This document shows positions 44,793 through 52,216 of a stretch of 52,918 bases of DNA, in pieces. The notes under the pieces are model-generated. The model saw nothing but the letters and a program-made list of their open reading frames with translations. It ran no database searches and was not told the origin of the DNA. The position numbers and the translations under genes were made by a program. The stretch's first letter is position 1, and each line of letters begins with the position of its first letter. This DNA is from Anaerotignum sp. (GTDB lineage Bacteria > Bacillota > Clostridia > Lachnospirales > Anaerotignaceae), in assembly GCF_030625865.1 (NCBI RefSeq), contig NZ_DAOUQB010000023.1:1-52918 (forward strand). Reading direction: 5' to 3'.

Positions 44793-46518
44793 GTATTTTC
44801 AAAATAAATATGCTTTATCGGAAAAAGGAGCAAAGGATCTTTTTCATGCTATCATCTGGACAATAATTTTGGATATCAGCTTTATGGCTCCGGTTGTTAT
44901 AGGCTTTAAATTTTTGGATGAATATATGGGTAAGCTATTGAATTCATCCAGTGCAACGCAAAGAAACATCCCCTACTATGCAGTTATGTCTTTAATATTC
45001 TTCGTCGTCATGTTGGTGATTGGCTATTTTCAATATGATTCGACTTATACGAAGATTTACGAAGAAAGTGCCAAAAGAAGAATTAGTTTGGCTGAAACGC
45101 TAAGAAGGTTACCATTGGCTTTTTTCGGCAAAAAAGATATTGCCGATTTGAGCGCAACGATCATGGAGGATGCAACCCAGATCGAAATGCTCTTTTCCCA
45201 TTCGGTACCTCAGATTTATGCAGCATCAGTAACTGTTTTTATTATGGGCGTGATGATGTTTTTTTATAATTGGCAGTTGTCCATTGCGGTTTTCTGGGTA
45301 GTCCCAGTTGCAGCCTTTATTTTTATCTTAACAAAGTCACTTCAAAAAAATATGCATGTAAAGCTATACGATATAAAAAGGGATATTTCAGAAAAAATCC
45401 AAGAGGGGCTTGACTCAGCCCATGAAATAAAATCCTACAACAGAGAAGAATCTTTTTCAAATGATTTAAATACTCAGCTTGATGCTCTTGAAAAATTTAT
45501 GATTAAAGGGGAGCTTTTAATCGGCGCATTTATTAATCTGTCCTATGTCTTTTTAAAGCTTGGGCTGCCCAGTGTAATCCTGTACGGTGCATATCTTCTG
45601 ACAAAAGGGGATATCGGGATATTTACTTATTTGGTATTTCTTATTGTAACAGCCCGCATTTATAATCCTATCATGGAGGCAATGGAAAATTTTGCACTGC
45701 TCCTATTTTTAAATGTGCGGATTAATCGCATGAAAGAGATGGATAAAATGCCAAGACAGGATGGAAGAGATATATTTAGTCCAAAGAATTATGATATAGA
45801 ATTTAAAAAAGTTGATTTTTCTTATCAGGATGGTAAGCAAATTTTAAATGATGTCAGCTTTACGGCGAGGCAGGGGGATGTAACAGCACTTGTAGGACCC
45901 TCAGGTGGCGGAAAGAGCACGATAGCAAAGTTGGCTGCAAGATTTTGGGATATTGATAATGGCTCAATAACCTTAGGTGGAGAAGATATTTCACAGGTTG
46001 ATCCGGAGACACTTTTGCAGCATTATTCTATTGTCTTTCAGGATGTTACACTGTTTAACTCAAGTATTCTGGATAACATTCGTCTGGGAAAGAAGGATGC
46101 TACTGACGCGGAAGTCATTCGGGCAGCAAAGCTTGCTCGATGCCATGAATTTGTCAGTAAACTGCCCCAGGGATATAAAACCTTAATTGGCGAGAATGGA
46201 GAAAAATTATCTGGTGGTGAAAGACAGCGTATCTCTATCGCAAGAGCGATTCTAAAGGATGCTCCTATTATTCTTCTGGATGAGGCAACAGCATCTCTTG
46301 ATGCAGAAAATGAGAGAAAAATTCAAAGTGCCCTTGGAGAGCTTGTGAAAAACAAGACGGTTTTGATTATTGCCCATCGTATGAGAACGGTGTTAGGCGC
46401 TGATAAAATTGTTGTAATCAAAGACGGTGCGATTGGAGAAACTGGTACACCATTAGAATTAAAGGAAAAACAAGGGGTATTCTCATCCATGTTAAAAACA
46501 CAATATCAAAATAGTTAG
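44785..46518 (+). CDS. ABC transporter, permease-ATPase half 2
   Basis: A 577-residue protein with six membrane helices, then Walker A GPSGGGKST, signature LSGGERQRISIARA, Walker B IILLDEATASLDAE and H-loop IAHRM. Its start overlaps the end of the preceding half by 8 bases, which favours equal synthesis of both. Both sites keep full catalytic motifs. The direction of transport (import or export) is not decidable from the motifs alone. Confidence 0.92.
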   Translation: MLKYFQNKYALSEKGAKDLFHAIIWTIILDISFMAPVVIGFKFLDEYMGKLLNSSSATQRNIPYYAVMSLIFFVVMLVIGYFQYDSTYTKIYEESAKRRISLAETLRRLPLAFFGKKDIADLSATIMEDATQIEMLFSHSVPQIYAASVTVFIMGVMMFFYNWQLSIAVFWVVPVAAFIFILTKSLQKNMHVKLYDIKRDISEKIQEGLDSAHEIKSYNREESFSNDLNTQLDALEKFMIKGELLIGAFINLSYVFLKLGLPSVILYGAYLLTKGDIGIFTYLVFLIVTARIYNPIMEAMENFALLLFLNVRINRMKEMDKMPRQDGRDIFSPKNYDIEFKKVDFSYQDGKQILNDVSFTARQGDVTALVGPSGGGKSTIAKLAARFWDIDNGSITLGGEDISQVDPETLLQHYSIVFQDVTLFNSSILDNIRLGKKDATDAEVIRAAKLARCHEFVSKLPQGYKTLIGENGEKLSGGERQRISIARAILKDAPIILLDEATASLDAENERKIQSALGELVKNKTVLIIAHRMRTVLGADKIVVIKDGAIGETGTPLELKEKQGVFSSMLKTQYQNS

Positions 46519-46557
46519 ATAGCTTTGTTGATAAAGTAGAATAGTTGGGGAATAAGC

Positions 46558-46747
46558 ATGGGAAGAAAAGAAGAATAAGTGTGGAGCAGACTTTCCCTTG
46601 TATATGACCTTTTTATGAAAATGATAAAGCCGCCTATAAGAAGATCATCCGACGGGTGGGGGAGCTTTTAAAGACTGAGGAGCATATGATGGAGATCGCC
46701 ACGGGAAACCATGTGTATGGCGGCAAAAAGACTTCAAGAAAATTTTA
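46558..46747 (+). pseudogene. Remnant of a class I SAM methyltransferase
   Basis: A short frame starts ATG at 46558 and stops after 6 codons. Downstream one reads VYDLFMK and, after a one-base shift, NDKAAYKKIIRRVGELLKTEEHMMEIATGN. That matches the start of small methyltransferases up to motif I (LEIATGTG), and then it breaks off. It lies directly after the ABC pair, so the operon probably once had a further methyltransferase gene. Confidence 0.65.
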
Positions 46748-47114
46748 AAGCAATAAAAAGAAGTGGAATTAGGCTTTCACCCTTTAAATTGAACTTTTTT
46801 GTACATACTTCCCGCGTCTATGCTTGCCTTTTTCTACAAGAGGTTTATATAAAGTGAATTCGGAAATGTTTTTATGTATCAACAGGCTATGAAGGCACCG
46901 GAAGAAATGAAGTGCTTTGAAAAAGCATTTGACAACTTCTTAAAATCATATATGGTCTGAACAAATTGTAAATAAAATATTCCAGAAAAATTATTTTAGC
47001 TGGCAGGTTCATATTGATCTGTCAGCTTTTATTGGTGCTTTAGATATTTGGTATATCAATGTCAGACTGGCGAGAAGTGACGTAAAAATAATGCAAATTA
47101 TCAAATAAAATTAT
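46748..47114. other. Intergenic region after the ABC operon
   Basis: A 28-codon frame (46874-46960: YQQAMKAPEEMKCFEKAFDNF) reads like the end of a protein but has no start or ribosome site. A hairpin GCTGGCAG...CTGTCAGC (47000-47027) followed by TTTTA is a weak terminator. Confidence 0.4.
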
Positions 47115-47792
47115 TTATTTTTGAAGTAAATCAATAAGAGCGTTTTCATCCAAAATAATAATTTTATCTTTATTTATTTCAATTATATTGTCATTACAAA
47201 GCTTTTTAAGTTCTCGATATAATGATGGTCGGGATACGTTTAAGTATTCTGCCCATGTTTTTTTTGTAAAAGATAAATGAATGATTGAATTGTCAGCTGT
47301 TTTTATTTCGTGAATTAAAAAATAGGCTATTTTCGTTTTAATTGATGAGTATGAAAAAAGTTCGAGCCTTTTTTCGTAATAGATAATTCTATTTGCAAAA
47401 GCATTTAATATGTTCTCTGCAATCAAAGCTTCCTTGCACATTTCAAAGATACTTTGCTTAGGGAAAAAAAGAATCTTACTGTTGGTTCTTGAAAATACAT
47501 CACAAGGGTATGTGGTTTCGGTTGAAAAAACAACAGCACCGCCGAATAAATCCCCTTTGTTTTTATGAAAGATACAAATTAAATTTCCCGACGCAAGTAA
47601 CTTCTGTATTTCTATGCTGCCCAAAATGATAATTCCGACATTTTTCGAAAACTGATCTTCTCGGCAGATAAATTCGTTTTTTCCGTATTCCTTGATATGA
47701 TAGCGAGTTCTTGATAAAACAAGTCGTATTTGGGCTTTATCTAAACCTCTAAATATAATGCATTTATATAAAACTTCAATGATATCGTCCAT
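47115..47792 (-). CDS. Crp/Fnr-family regulator 1
   Basis: A 225-residue protein. The N-terminal cyclic-nucleotide-type beta-barrel (about 10-120) is followed by the long dimer helix and a winged helix with recognition segment TWAEYLNVSRPSLYRELKKL. There is no N-terminal Cys cluster as in FNR, so the effector may be a small molecule or heme. It is divergent from the importer operon. The ATG at 47792 is preceded by AGAGGGG. It is a paralogue of the regulator at 50913-51602. Confidence 0.92.
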   Translation of the reverse strand: MDDIIEVLYKCIIFRGLDKAQIRLVLSRTRYHIKEYGKNEFICREDQFSKNVGIIILGSIEIQKLLASGNLICIFHKNKGDLFGGAVVFSTETTYPCDVFSRTNSKILFFPKQSIFEMCKEALIAENILNAFANRIIYYEKRLELFSYSSIKTKIAYFLIHEIKTADNSIIHLSFTKKTWAEYLNVSRPSLYRELKKLCNDNIIEINKDKIIILDENALIDLLQK

Positions 47793-47815
47793 TTGAGCCC
47801 CTCTTTAATTTTGAA

Positions 47816-47833
47816 GTGTATCCACAGATACAC
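47816..47833. promoter_or_regulatory. Operator GTATC-N4-GATAC (copy 1)
   Basis: An 18-bp perfect inverted repeat, GTGTATC-CACA-GATACAC, lies between the Crp/Fnr gene and the importer operon. The 5-4-5 core has the geometry of CRP/FNR sites but an unusual half-site. It ends 22 bases before TACTAT (47854-47859), a likely -10 box, which would put its centre near -41.5. An alternative -10, TATATA (47857), would move this by 3 bases. Confidence 0.75.
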
Positions 47834-47914
47834 CGTTTTGGTTAGCCATGACTTACTATATAAATGTATCACAACTGAAAATGCATGTCAAAATCAATTA
47901 GGAGGAACCAAATT

Positions 47915-48919
47915 ATGAAAAAATCAATTCCATTAATGATTGTATTGATTATCAGCCTGATTACGGGTTGTGGTCAATCCAATTCAAAGGTAACAAGTAA
48001 TGGTAGTCCCCAAAACGCTGAATTAAAAGTGCAAACAACAATAACGGTGGTAGCTCCGAAATCGCCTGCAACAATTCCTATTTTAAGGATGATTGAAGGT
48101 AATTGCATGGGAGATAAAATTAAAATAGATCTTCAGCTTTACAGTGATATGGAAACTATGATGGCTATGGCTTCTGAAGGTGACTATGGAATTTTAATTG
48201 TCCCTGCGCATACAGCTGCTAATCTCAACAATAAGGGTGTTGATGTAAAACTGCTCAACGTATTTAACTGGGGTGGAATGTGTTTAAGTACAACGGACTC
48301 CGACTGTAATAGCTGGGAAGATCTAGCTGGTAAGGAGTTATATGTTCCTTCAAAAGGCTCAGTACCTGAAATATTAACTCAATATTTCTTAAAACAAAAT
48401 GGACTTGCAGTGGGTGAAAATATTGAAGTTGTATATTCTTCTCATAATGAAATAGCACAACTGTTATCAGTGGGGACCATAAAGTACGCTGTTGATGCGC
48501 AGCCATTTGTTACTTCGAATACGAATAATGTACTAGGCTACAAAGTCATATCGGAATTTTCTGAGGAATGGAGGCTTACACAGGGAGAAGAGTATAGTAT
48601 GCCTGCCAATTGTATGGTTTCAAGTAACGAATACTTAAGCAAAAACGAGGAACTTATAAATAGCTTTAATAAAAAATTCTCAGAAGCAGTTGAGTGGACA
48701 GTAGAAAACCCAGCTGAGGCAGGTGCTTTGGCGAGCGCTAATTTAAATGCTAATGCGGAACTGATTGCGGAGGCTATGCAGGGTTTCGGTTTTGATTATC
48801 AATCAGCTGTGGATTCTCAAAAGGATTTAGAACAATATTATAATGTTTTGTTGGAGATGAAACCGGAAAGTATCGGAGGGACAATTCCTAATAAAGAATT
48901 TTATCATTTACAAAAGTAA
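47915..48919 (+). CDS. Lipoprotein substrate-binding protein of an SsuA/TauA-type importer
   Basis: A 334-residue exported binding protein with lipobox LITGC (Cys about 20). The body (TITVVAPKSPATIPILRMIEG, YGILIVPAHTAANL, DLAGKELYVPSKGSVPEILTQYFLKQNG, AVDAQPF) is of the type that captures sulfonates, nitrate or pyrimidine precursors (COG0715). The ATG at 47915 follows AGGAGG. Specificity is unknown, and its setting among Crp/Fnr, Fur and Feo genes suggests a metal-related or redox-related compound. Confidence 0.87.
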   Translation: MKKSIPLMIVLIISLITGCGQSNSKVTSNGSPQNAELKVQTTITVVAPKSPATIPILRMIEGNCMGDKIKIDLQLYSDMETMMAMASEGDYGILIVPAHTAANLNNKGVDVKLLNVFNWGGMCLSTTDSDCNSWEDLAGKELYVPSKGSVPEILTQYFLKQNGLAVGENIEVVYSSHNEIAQLLSVGTIKYAVDAQPFVTSNTNNVLGYKVISEFSEEWRLTQGEEYSMPANCMVSSNEYLSKNEELINSFNKKFSEAVEWTVENPAEAGALASANLNANAELIAEAMQGFGFDYQSAVDSQKDLEQYYNVLLEMKPESIGGTIPNKEFYHLQK

Positions 48920-48957
48920 GATTAAGATGGTAAAAGATGCATCCTTCTGCGTAATAA

Positions 48958-49140
48958 AAGGCAACGAATAGTACGTTTTTATCCCAGAATAAAGAATTTG
49001 CAAAAAGTTTTATAGAAGAATTCAAAAAAACAGTCAATTGGATGGTCAATAATACAGAGGATGCTGGAAAACTTGCCGAGAAACACCTAAATGCTGATGA
49101 TGTTCTTTACAGACTTGAGATGATAGGAGGAAAATACCAG
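48958..49140 (+). pseudogene. C-terminal remnant of a second substrate-binding protein
   Basis: In frame with the permease and with no stop, this stretch reads SQNKEFAKSFIEEFKKTVNW and then NTEDAGKLAEKHLNADDV. It aligns with the KNEELINSFNKKFSEAVEW...NPAEAGALASANLNANAEL part of the intact binding protein upstream. The rest of the second copy is missing. It is a decayed tandem paralogue, and the ATG at 49042 in it is not a gene start. Confidence 0.75.
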
Positions 49141-49950
49141 ATGAAAGCTTTTATCACAAAGATGAATCGTGTTTTTAAAAATAAAAAATTATATAATAGG
49201 TGGTCATCCAGCGTAGGGATCATTATCATTTCTCTAATAATCTTGTTGCTTTGGCAAGGACTGTCATCTATCTATACGCCGTTAGTACTCCCCAGCCCCT
49301 TTTTGACTGCTAAATCTCTATTGAAAATATTACAAAGCAAGTGCTTTTTTATAGAACTGTTTTCTACCCTTCAGAGACTTCTGATCGGACTAATCGCATC
49401 AATATTAATTGGAAGCATATTCGGAATTATGATGGGTTGTAGCAAAAAAATAAAGCATTTACTTGAACCCCTTGTTTATCTTGTTCAGGCAACTCCGCCT
49501 ATATTGTATATGACACTAGCCATGCTTTGGTTTGGCTTGAACGGGAGAGCGACAATTTTTATTGTATTTATTGGGAGTGCGCCGGTTATGGCTGTCAATA
49601 TTGCGGAGGGATTTGAAAACATTGATGTGAAACTAATTGAAATGGGAAAAGCCTTTCAGTTTTCCAGAACAAAAATGATTCTGGAAATTATCATTCCGTC
49701 ATTAAAGGCATACTTTAAGACCGGTTTGATAACAGTATTTAGCTTTGGATGGAAGCTTGTTGTCATGGGTGAGGTTTTAAGTGCAAGCACTGGGCTTGGA
49801 GCACAGATTACAGATGCCAGAATGAACCTAGAAACAAACATGGTATTTGCATGGGGTATCATTGTTATTTTACTTTGCTTTCTCTTTCAAAAAATCACTG
49901 CAAAGTTGTTTGAATTTAGATTAAAACGGAGAAAAAATTATGAGGGATAA
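49141..49950 (+). CDS. ABC importer permease (SsuC/TauC type)
   Basis: A 269-residue membrane protein with six helices. The cytoplasmic coupling loop reads EMGKAFQFSRTKMILEIIIPS, the EAA motif, and it is preceded by AEGFENIDVKLI as in SsuC/TauC. The ATG at 49141 follows AGGAGG with 10 bases spacing. Upstream in-frame sequence is the binding-protein remnant. It overlaps the start of the ATPase gene by 11 bases. Confidence 0.92.
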   Translation: MKAFITKMNRVFKNKKLYNRWSSSVGIIIISLIILLLWQGLSSIYTPLVLPSPFLTAKSLLKILQSKCFFIELFSTLQRLLIGLIASILIGSIFGIMMGCSKKIKHLLEPLVYLVQATPPILYMTLAMLWFGLNGRATIFIVFIGSAPVMAVNIAEGFENIDVKLIEMGKAFQFSRTKMILEIIIPSLKAYFKTGLITVFSFGWKLVVMGEVLSASTGLGAQITDARMNLETNMVFAWGIIVILLCFLFQKITAKLFEFRLKRRKNYEG

Positions 49951-50665
49951 AGTATTATTAAAAATTTTGAACATTGAAAAGAACTTTGAAGAAGTTAGGG
50001 TACTGCATGATTTTTCTATGGAAGCAAATCGGGAAGAAATTGTATGTATTATAGGACCTTCAGGTTGTGGAAAGTCTACCATGCTGAATATTATTTCGGG
50101 GCTAACTTTGCCCTCCTGCGGTGAAGTAATCAATAATAGTCAAAATACGAGCTATGTTTTTCAGGAAGACAGACTTTTACCTTGGAAGGATGTATATGAA
50201 AATATTAGGATAGTAAATGATAAGAGTTCACACAAAACCTGTATGGAACTAATTGAAAAGGTAGGTTTAAAAGGGTTTGAAGGTTTTTTTTCATGCGAGT
50301 TAAGTGGTGGAATGAGGCAGAGGTGTTCTATCGCAAGAGCATTTAACTATGAAGCTGATTTACTGCTTATGGATGAACCCTTTAAATCCCTTGATTTTAA
50401 CTTGAGGATCGGAATGATTCACTATCTGCTTACACTTTGGGAAAGCAAGAAGAAAACGATTATATTTGTAACGCATGAGATTGACGAAGCGCTTTTGCTT
50501 GGAGATAGGATACTTTTTTTAACAAACAGGCCAACGAAAGTTTTGACAGAATTTCGTATTGAAACACCTAAGATGAAAAGAAGCTTAACTGACCCTTCGT
50601 TAGTTAAAGTTAGAAATCAAATTCTTGACTTGCTGCAAAATGAAAATCAGCCAGTTGATAGTTAA
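49940..50665 (+). CDS. ABC importer ATP-binding protein (SsuB/TauB type)
   Basis: A 241-residue ATPase with Walker A GPSGCGKST, Q-loop VFQEDRLLPWKDVYENI, signature LSGGMRQRCSIARA, Walker B LLLMDEPFKSLD and H-loop VTHEIDEALLL. The DRLLPW segment is typical of nitrate/sulfonate/taurine importers. It completes the importer with the binding protein and permease. A terminator follows closely. Confidence 0.94.
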   Translation: MRDKVLLKILNIEKNFEEVRVLHDFSMEANREEIVCIIGPSGCGKSTMLNIISGLTLPSCGEVINNSQNTSYVFQEDRLLPWKDVYENIRIVNDKSSHKTCMELIEKVGLKGFEGFFSCELSGGMRQRCSIARAFNYEADLLLMDEPFKSLDFNLRIGMIHYLLTLWESKKKTIIFVTHEIDEALLLGDRILFLTNRPTKVLTEFRIETPKMKRSLTDPSLVKVRNQILDLLQNENQPVDS

Positions 50666-50669
50666 TAAA

Positions 50670-50718
50670 AAACAAGGCGGGAACCATACCATAATTATGA
50701 GTTTCTGTCTTGTTTTTT
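50670..50718 (+). terminator. Intrinsic terminator of the importer operon
   Basis: AAACAAGGCGGGAAC (50670-50684) pairs with GTTTCTGTCTTGTTT (50701-50715, with G-U pairs) and is followed by TTT. Confidence 0.85.
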
Positions 50719-50739
50719 CGTATAGGAAATTAATTAGTC

Positions 50740-50890
50740 AAACCCTTGAGGGGTTTGCCCTCAAACACCCACGAGGTTTTCACCCTTGACCCATTATAAA
50801 ACCGCATGAATATGCGGTTTAAACAAAAAGTTTTTGGTCTTGCTTTTTATAAAAAGCAAGTGGGTTTGGGCGGCGCCCAAGGTTTCTCGA
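50740..50890. repeat. Cluster of four short hairpins (intergenic repeat-like element)
   Basis: In 150 bases there are four hairpins: TTGAGGG/CCCTCAA (50746-50764), AAACCGCAT/ATGCGGTTT (50799-50820), CTTGCTTTTT/AAAAAGCAAG (50839-50860) and TTGGGC/GCCCAA (50866-50880). Base composition is higher in GC than the flanks. It resembles the extragenic palindromic repeats scattered in many Clostridia, but no second copy is in this window. Confidence 0.6.
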
Positions 50891-50912
50891 CAGCCACTTT
50901 GTTCAATTTATT

Positions 50913-51602
50913 TTACAGTGAAACTATTTTACTTAATCGATTAATATCCATTACCTCTATTGTTCTATTTTGAAAAGATAATATACCTTCAACTTCAAGT
51001 TTTCGCAACTCTCTGGATAAAGAGGTTCTTGAAACATCCATATATTCCGCCCAGGCTTTTTTTGAGAAAGGAAGTAAAACGATATTTGTATTGTTGGGTT
51101 CGTTTTCATACTGAAGGTAATGAACCAAATATCCGGCAATCTTTTCTTGGATGGAATCTAAAGACAATATACCGATTTTATGTTTCAACATCAGCATTGA
51201 ATTTGAAGTTAATTCGAGAAAATTAAGCATGAATTGGTTATCAAGGGTAAAAAGCTTAAGCAAATCGGTTTTTAAAATAAATAAAATTTTTGTGGGCTTG
51301 CATACACAGGCGTTATCAGGATAAAAACTGTATTTTGAGAAAATGCATTCTCCAATTACTTCACAAGCTTTCTTTCTCTCTATAATAACCATTTTGCCAT
51401 TTGGAAAAATCTTTTGCACATCAACACTGCCCGATAGCAAAATTCCGATTTTGTCGGCAATTTGAACAGGTGAAAAAATAATATCATTTTCAGCAAAGCT
51501 TTCTACCCTATAACTGATTTCTGATAGCAGAGCTTCAATTTCATCAATGCTTTTATTCTGAAACAAGGTGCATTTTTGAAGTACAGATAATTTATGCTTC
51601 AT
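50913..51602 (-). CDS. Crp/Fnr-family regulator 2
   Basis: A 229-residue paralogue of the regulator at 47115. It has an N-terminal beta-barrel, a dimer helix, and a helix-turn-helix AWAEYMDVSRTSLSRELRKL whose recognition part (SRTSLSREL) is almost the same as SRPSLYREL in copy 1. That predicts closely similar DNA targets. It is divergent from fur. The start ATG at 51602 is preceded by AAGGAG. No FNR-type N-terminal Cys cluster is seen. Confidence 0.92.
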   Translation of the reverse strand: MKHKLSVLQKCTLFQNKSIDEIEALLSEISYRVESFAENDIIFSPVQIADKIGILLSGSVDVQKIFPNGKMVIIERKKACEVIGECIFSKYSFYPDNACVCKPTKILFILKTDLLKLFTLDNQFMLNFLELTSNSMLMLKHKIGILSLDSIQEKIAGYLVHYLQYENEPNNTNIVLLPFSKKAWAEYMDVSRTSLSRELRKLEVEGILSFQNRTIEVMDINRLSKIVSL

Positions 51603-51632
51603 TCTATTCTCCTTAAAAAAACTTAATAATAT

Positions 51633-51646
51633 GTATCTTGAGATAC
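51633..51646. promoter_or_regulatory. Operator GTATC-N4-GATAC (copy 2)
   Basis: GTATCTTGAGATAC has the same arms as copy 1, and flanking bases T before and C two positions after also match. It lies in the Crp/Fnr 2-fur divergent region. It ends 22 bases before the TATAAT of fur, the same distance as in copy 1. On the other strand it falls within the likely promoter (TATTAT, 51626-51631) of the regulator itself. Confidence 0.72.
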
Positions 51647-51668
51647 GCTTTTTGCGATTTTATTATAC

Positions 51669-51702
51669 TATAATACAAATGGAATGTAAATGATAATCAT
51701 TT
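51669..51702 (+). promoter_or_regulatory. fur promoter with Fur-box-like site
   Basis: -10 TATAAT at 51669-51674 has a poor -35, which fits an activator-dependent promoter. AAATGAT-A-ATCATTT (51688-51702), a perfect 7-1-7 inverted repeat of the TGATAATNATTATCA type, lies just past the predicted start, where Fur would repress its own gene. Confidence 0.7.
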
Positions 51703-51749
51703 TTAAAATGAAGCGCAAACGTATTTCATGGTTTGGAGGTGATAATGCT

Positions 51750-52199
51750 TTGAACATCGACACAATAGATTTTGAGAAAATGCTTCATACCTGCGGATAT
51801 AAGATGACAGTACAGCGACAGGCAATACTGGATATTATTCGGGAAGAAAAGAAGAGGCATTTATGCACGGAAGAAATATATGATGAGGTTAAAAAAGCTT
51901 ATCCCGGAATAGGGCTTGCCACAGTTTACCGTACCCTGCAGCTGTTTGAAAAGCTTGGAATTGTACATCACATATTACTGGATGATGGTTGCATGCGATT
52001 TCAGATTATGGATTCAAAGGAAAAGCACCAACACCATCATCTTGTTTGTGATATTTGCGGCGAAGTAATTGATGTGGAGGAGGATATGCTGGGAACGTTG
52101 GAAGAGAAGCTATTAACGGAAAAAGGCTTCACTGTAAAAGACCATAAGGTTCAATTCTTTGGAATATGTAAAAAATGCGCTAACGAGCAAAATCAATAA
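51750..52199 (+). CDS. Fur-family metalloregulator, TTG start
   Basis: A 149-residue protein. The winged helix (YKMTVQRQAILDII, IGLATVYRTLQLFEKLGIV) is followed by the metal-binding domain with KHQHHHLVCDICGEVIDVEE and the second CKKC pair, i.e. the four-Cys structural zinc site. I place the start at TTG 51750, 9 bases from GGAGGT. The ATG at 51690 lacks a ribosome site and lies inside the Fur box. Fur is more likely than PerR or Zur because of the feo genes nearby, but this is not certain. The next gene is 17 bases on. Confidence 0.88.
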   Translation: MNIDTIDFEKMLHTCGYKMTVQRQAILDIIREEKKRHLCTEEIYDEVKKAYPGIGLATVYRTLQLFEKLGIVHHILLDDGCMRFQIMDSKEKHQHHHLVCDICGEVIDVEEDMLGTLEEKLLTEKGFTVKDHKVQFFGICKKCANEQNQ

Positions 52200-52216
52200 A
52201 ATCAGGAGGAAAACAA

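Noticed and set aside
49042-49140. Upstream ATG giving a longer permease
   Set aside because: No ribosome site; the extension is homologous to a binding-protein tail, while AGGAGG fits the ATG at 49141.
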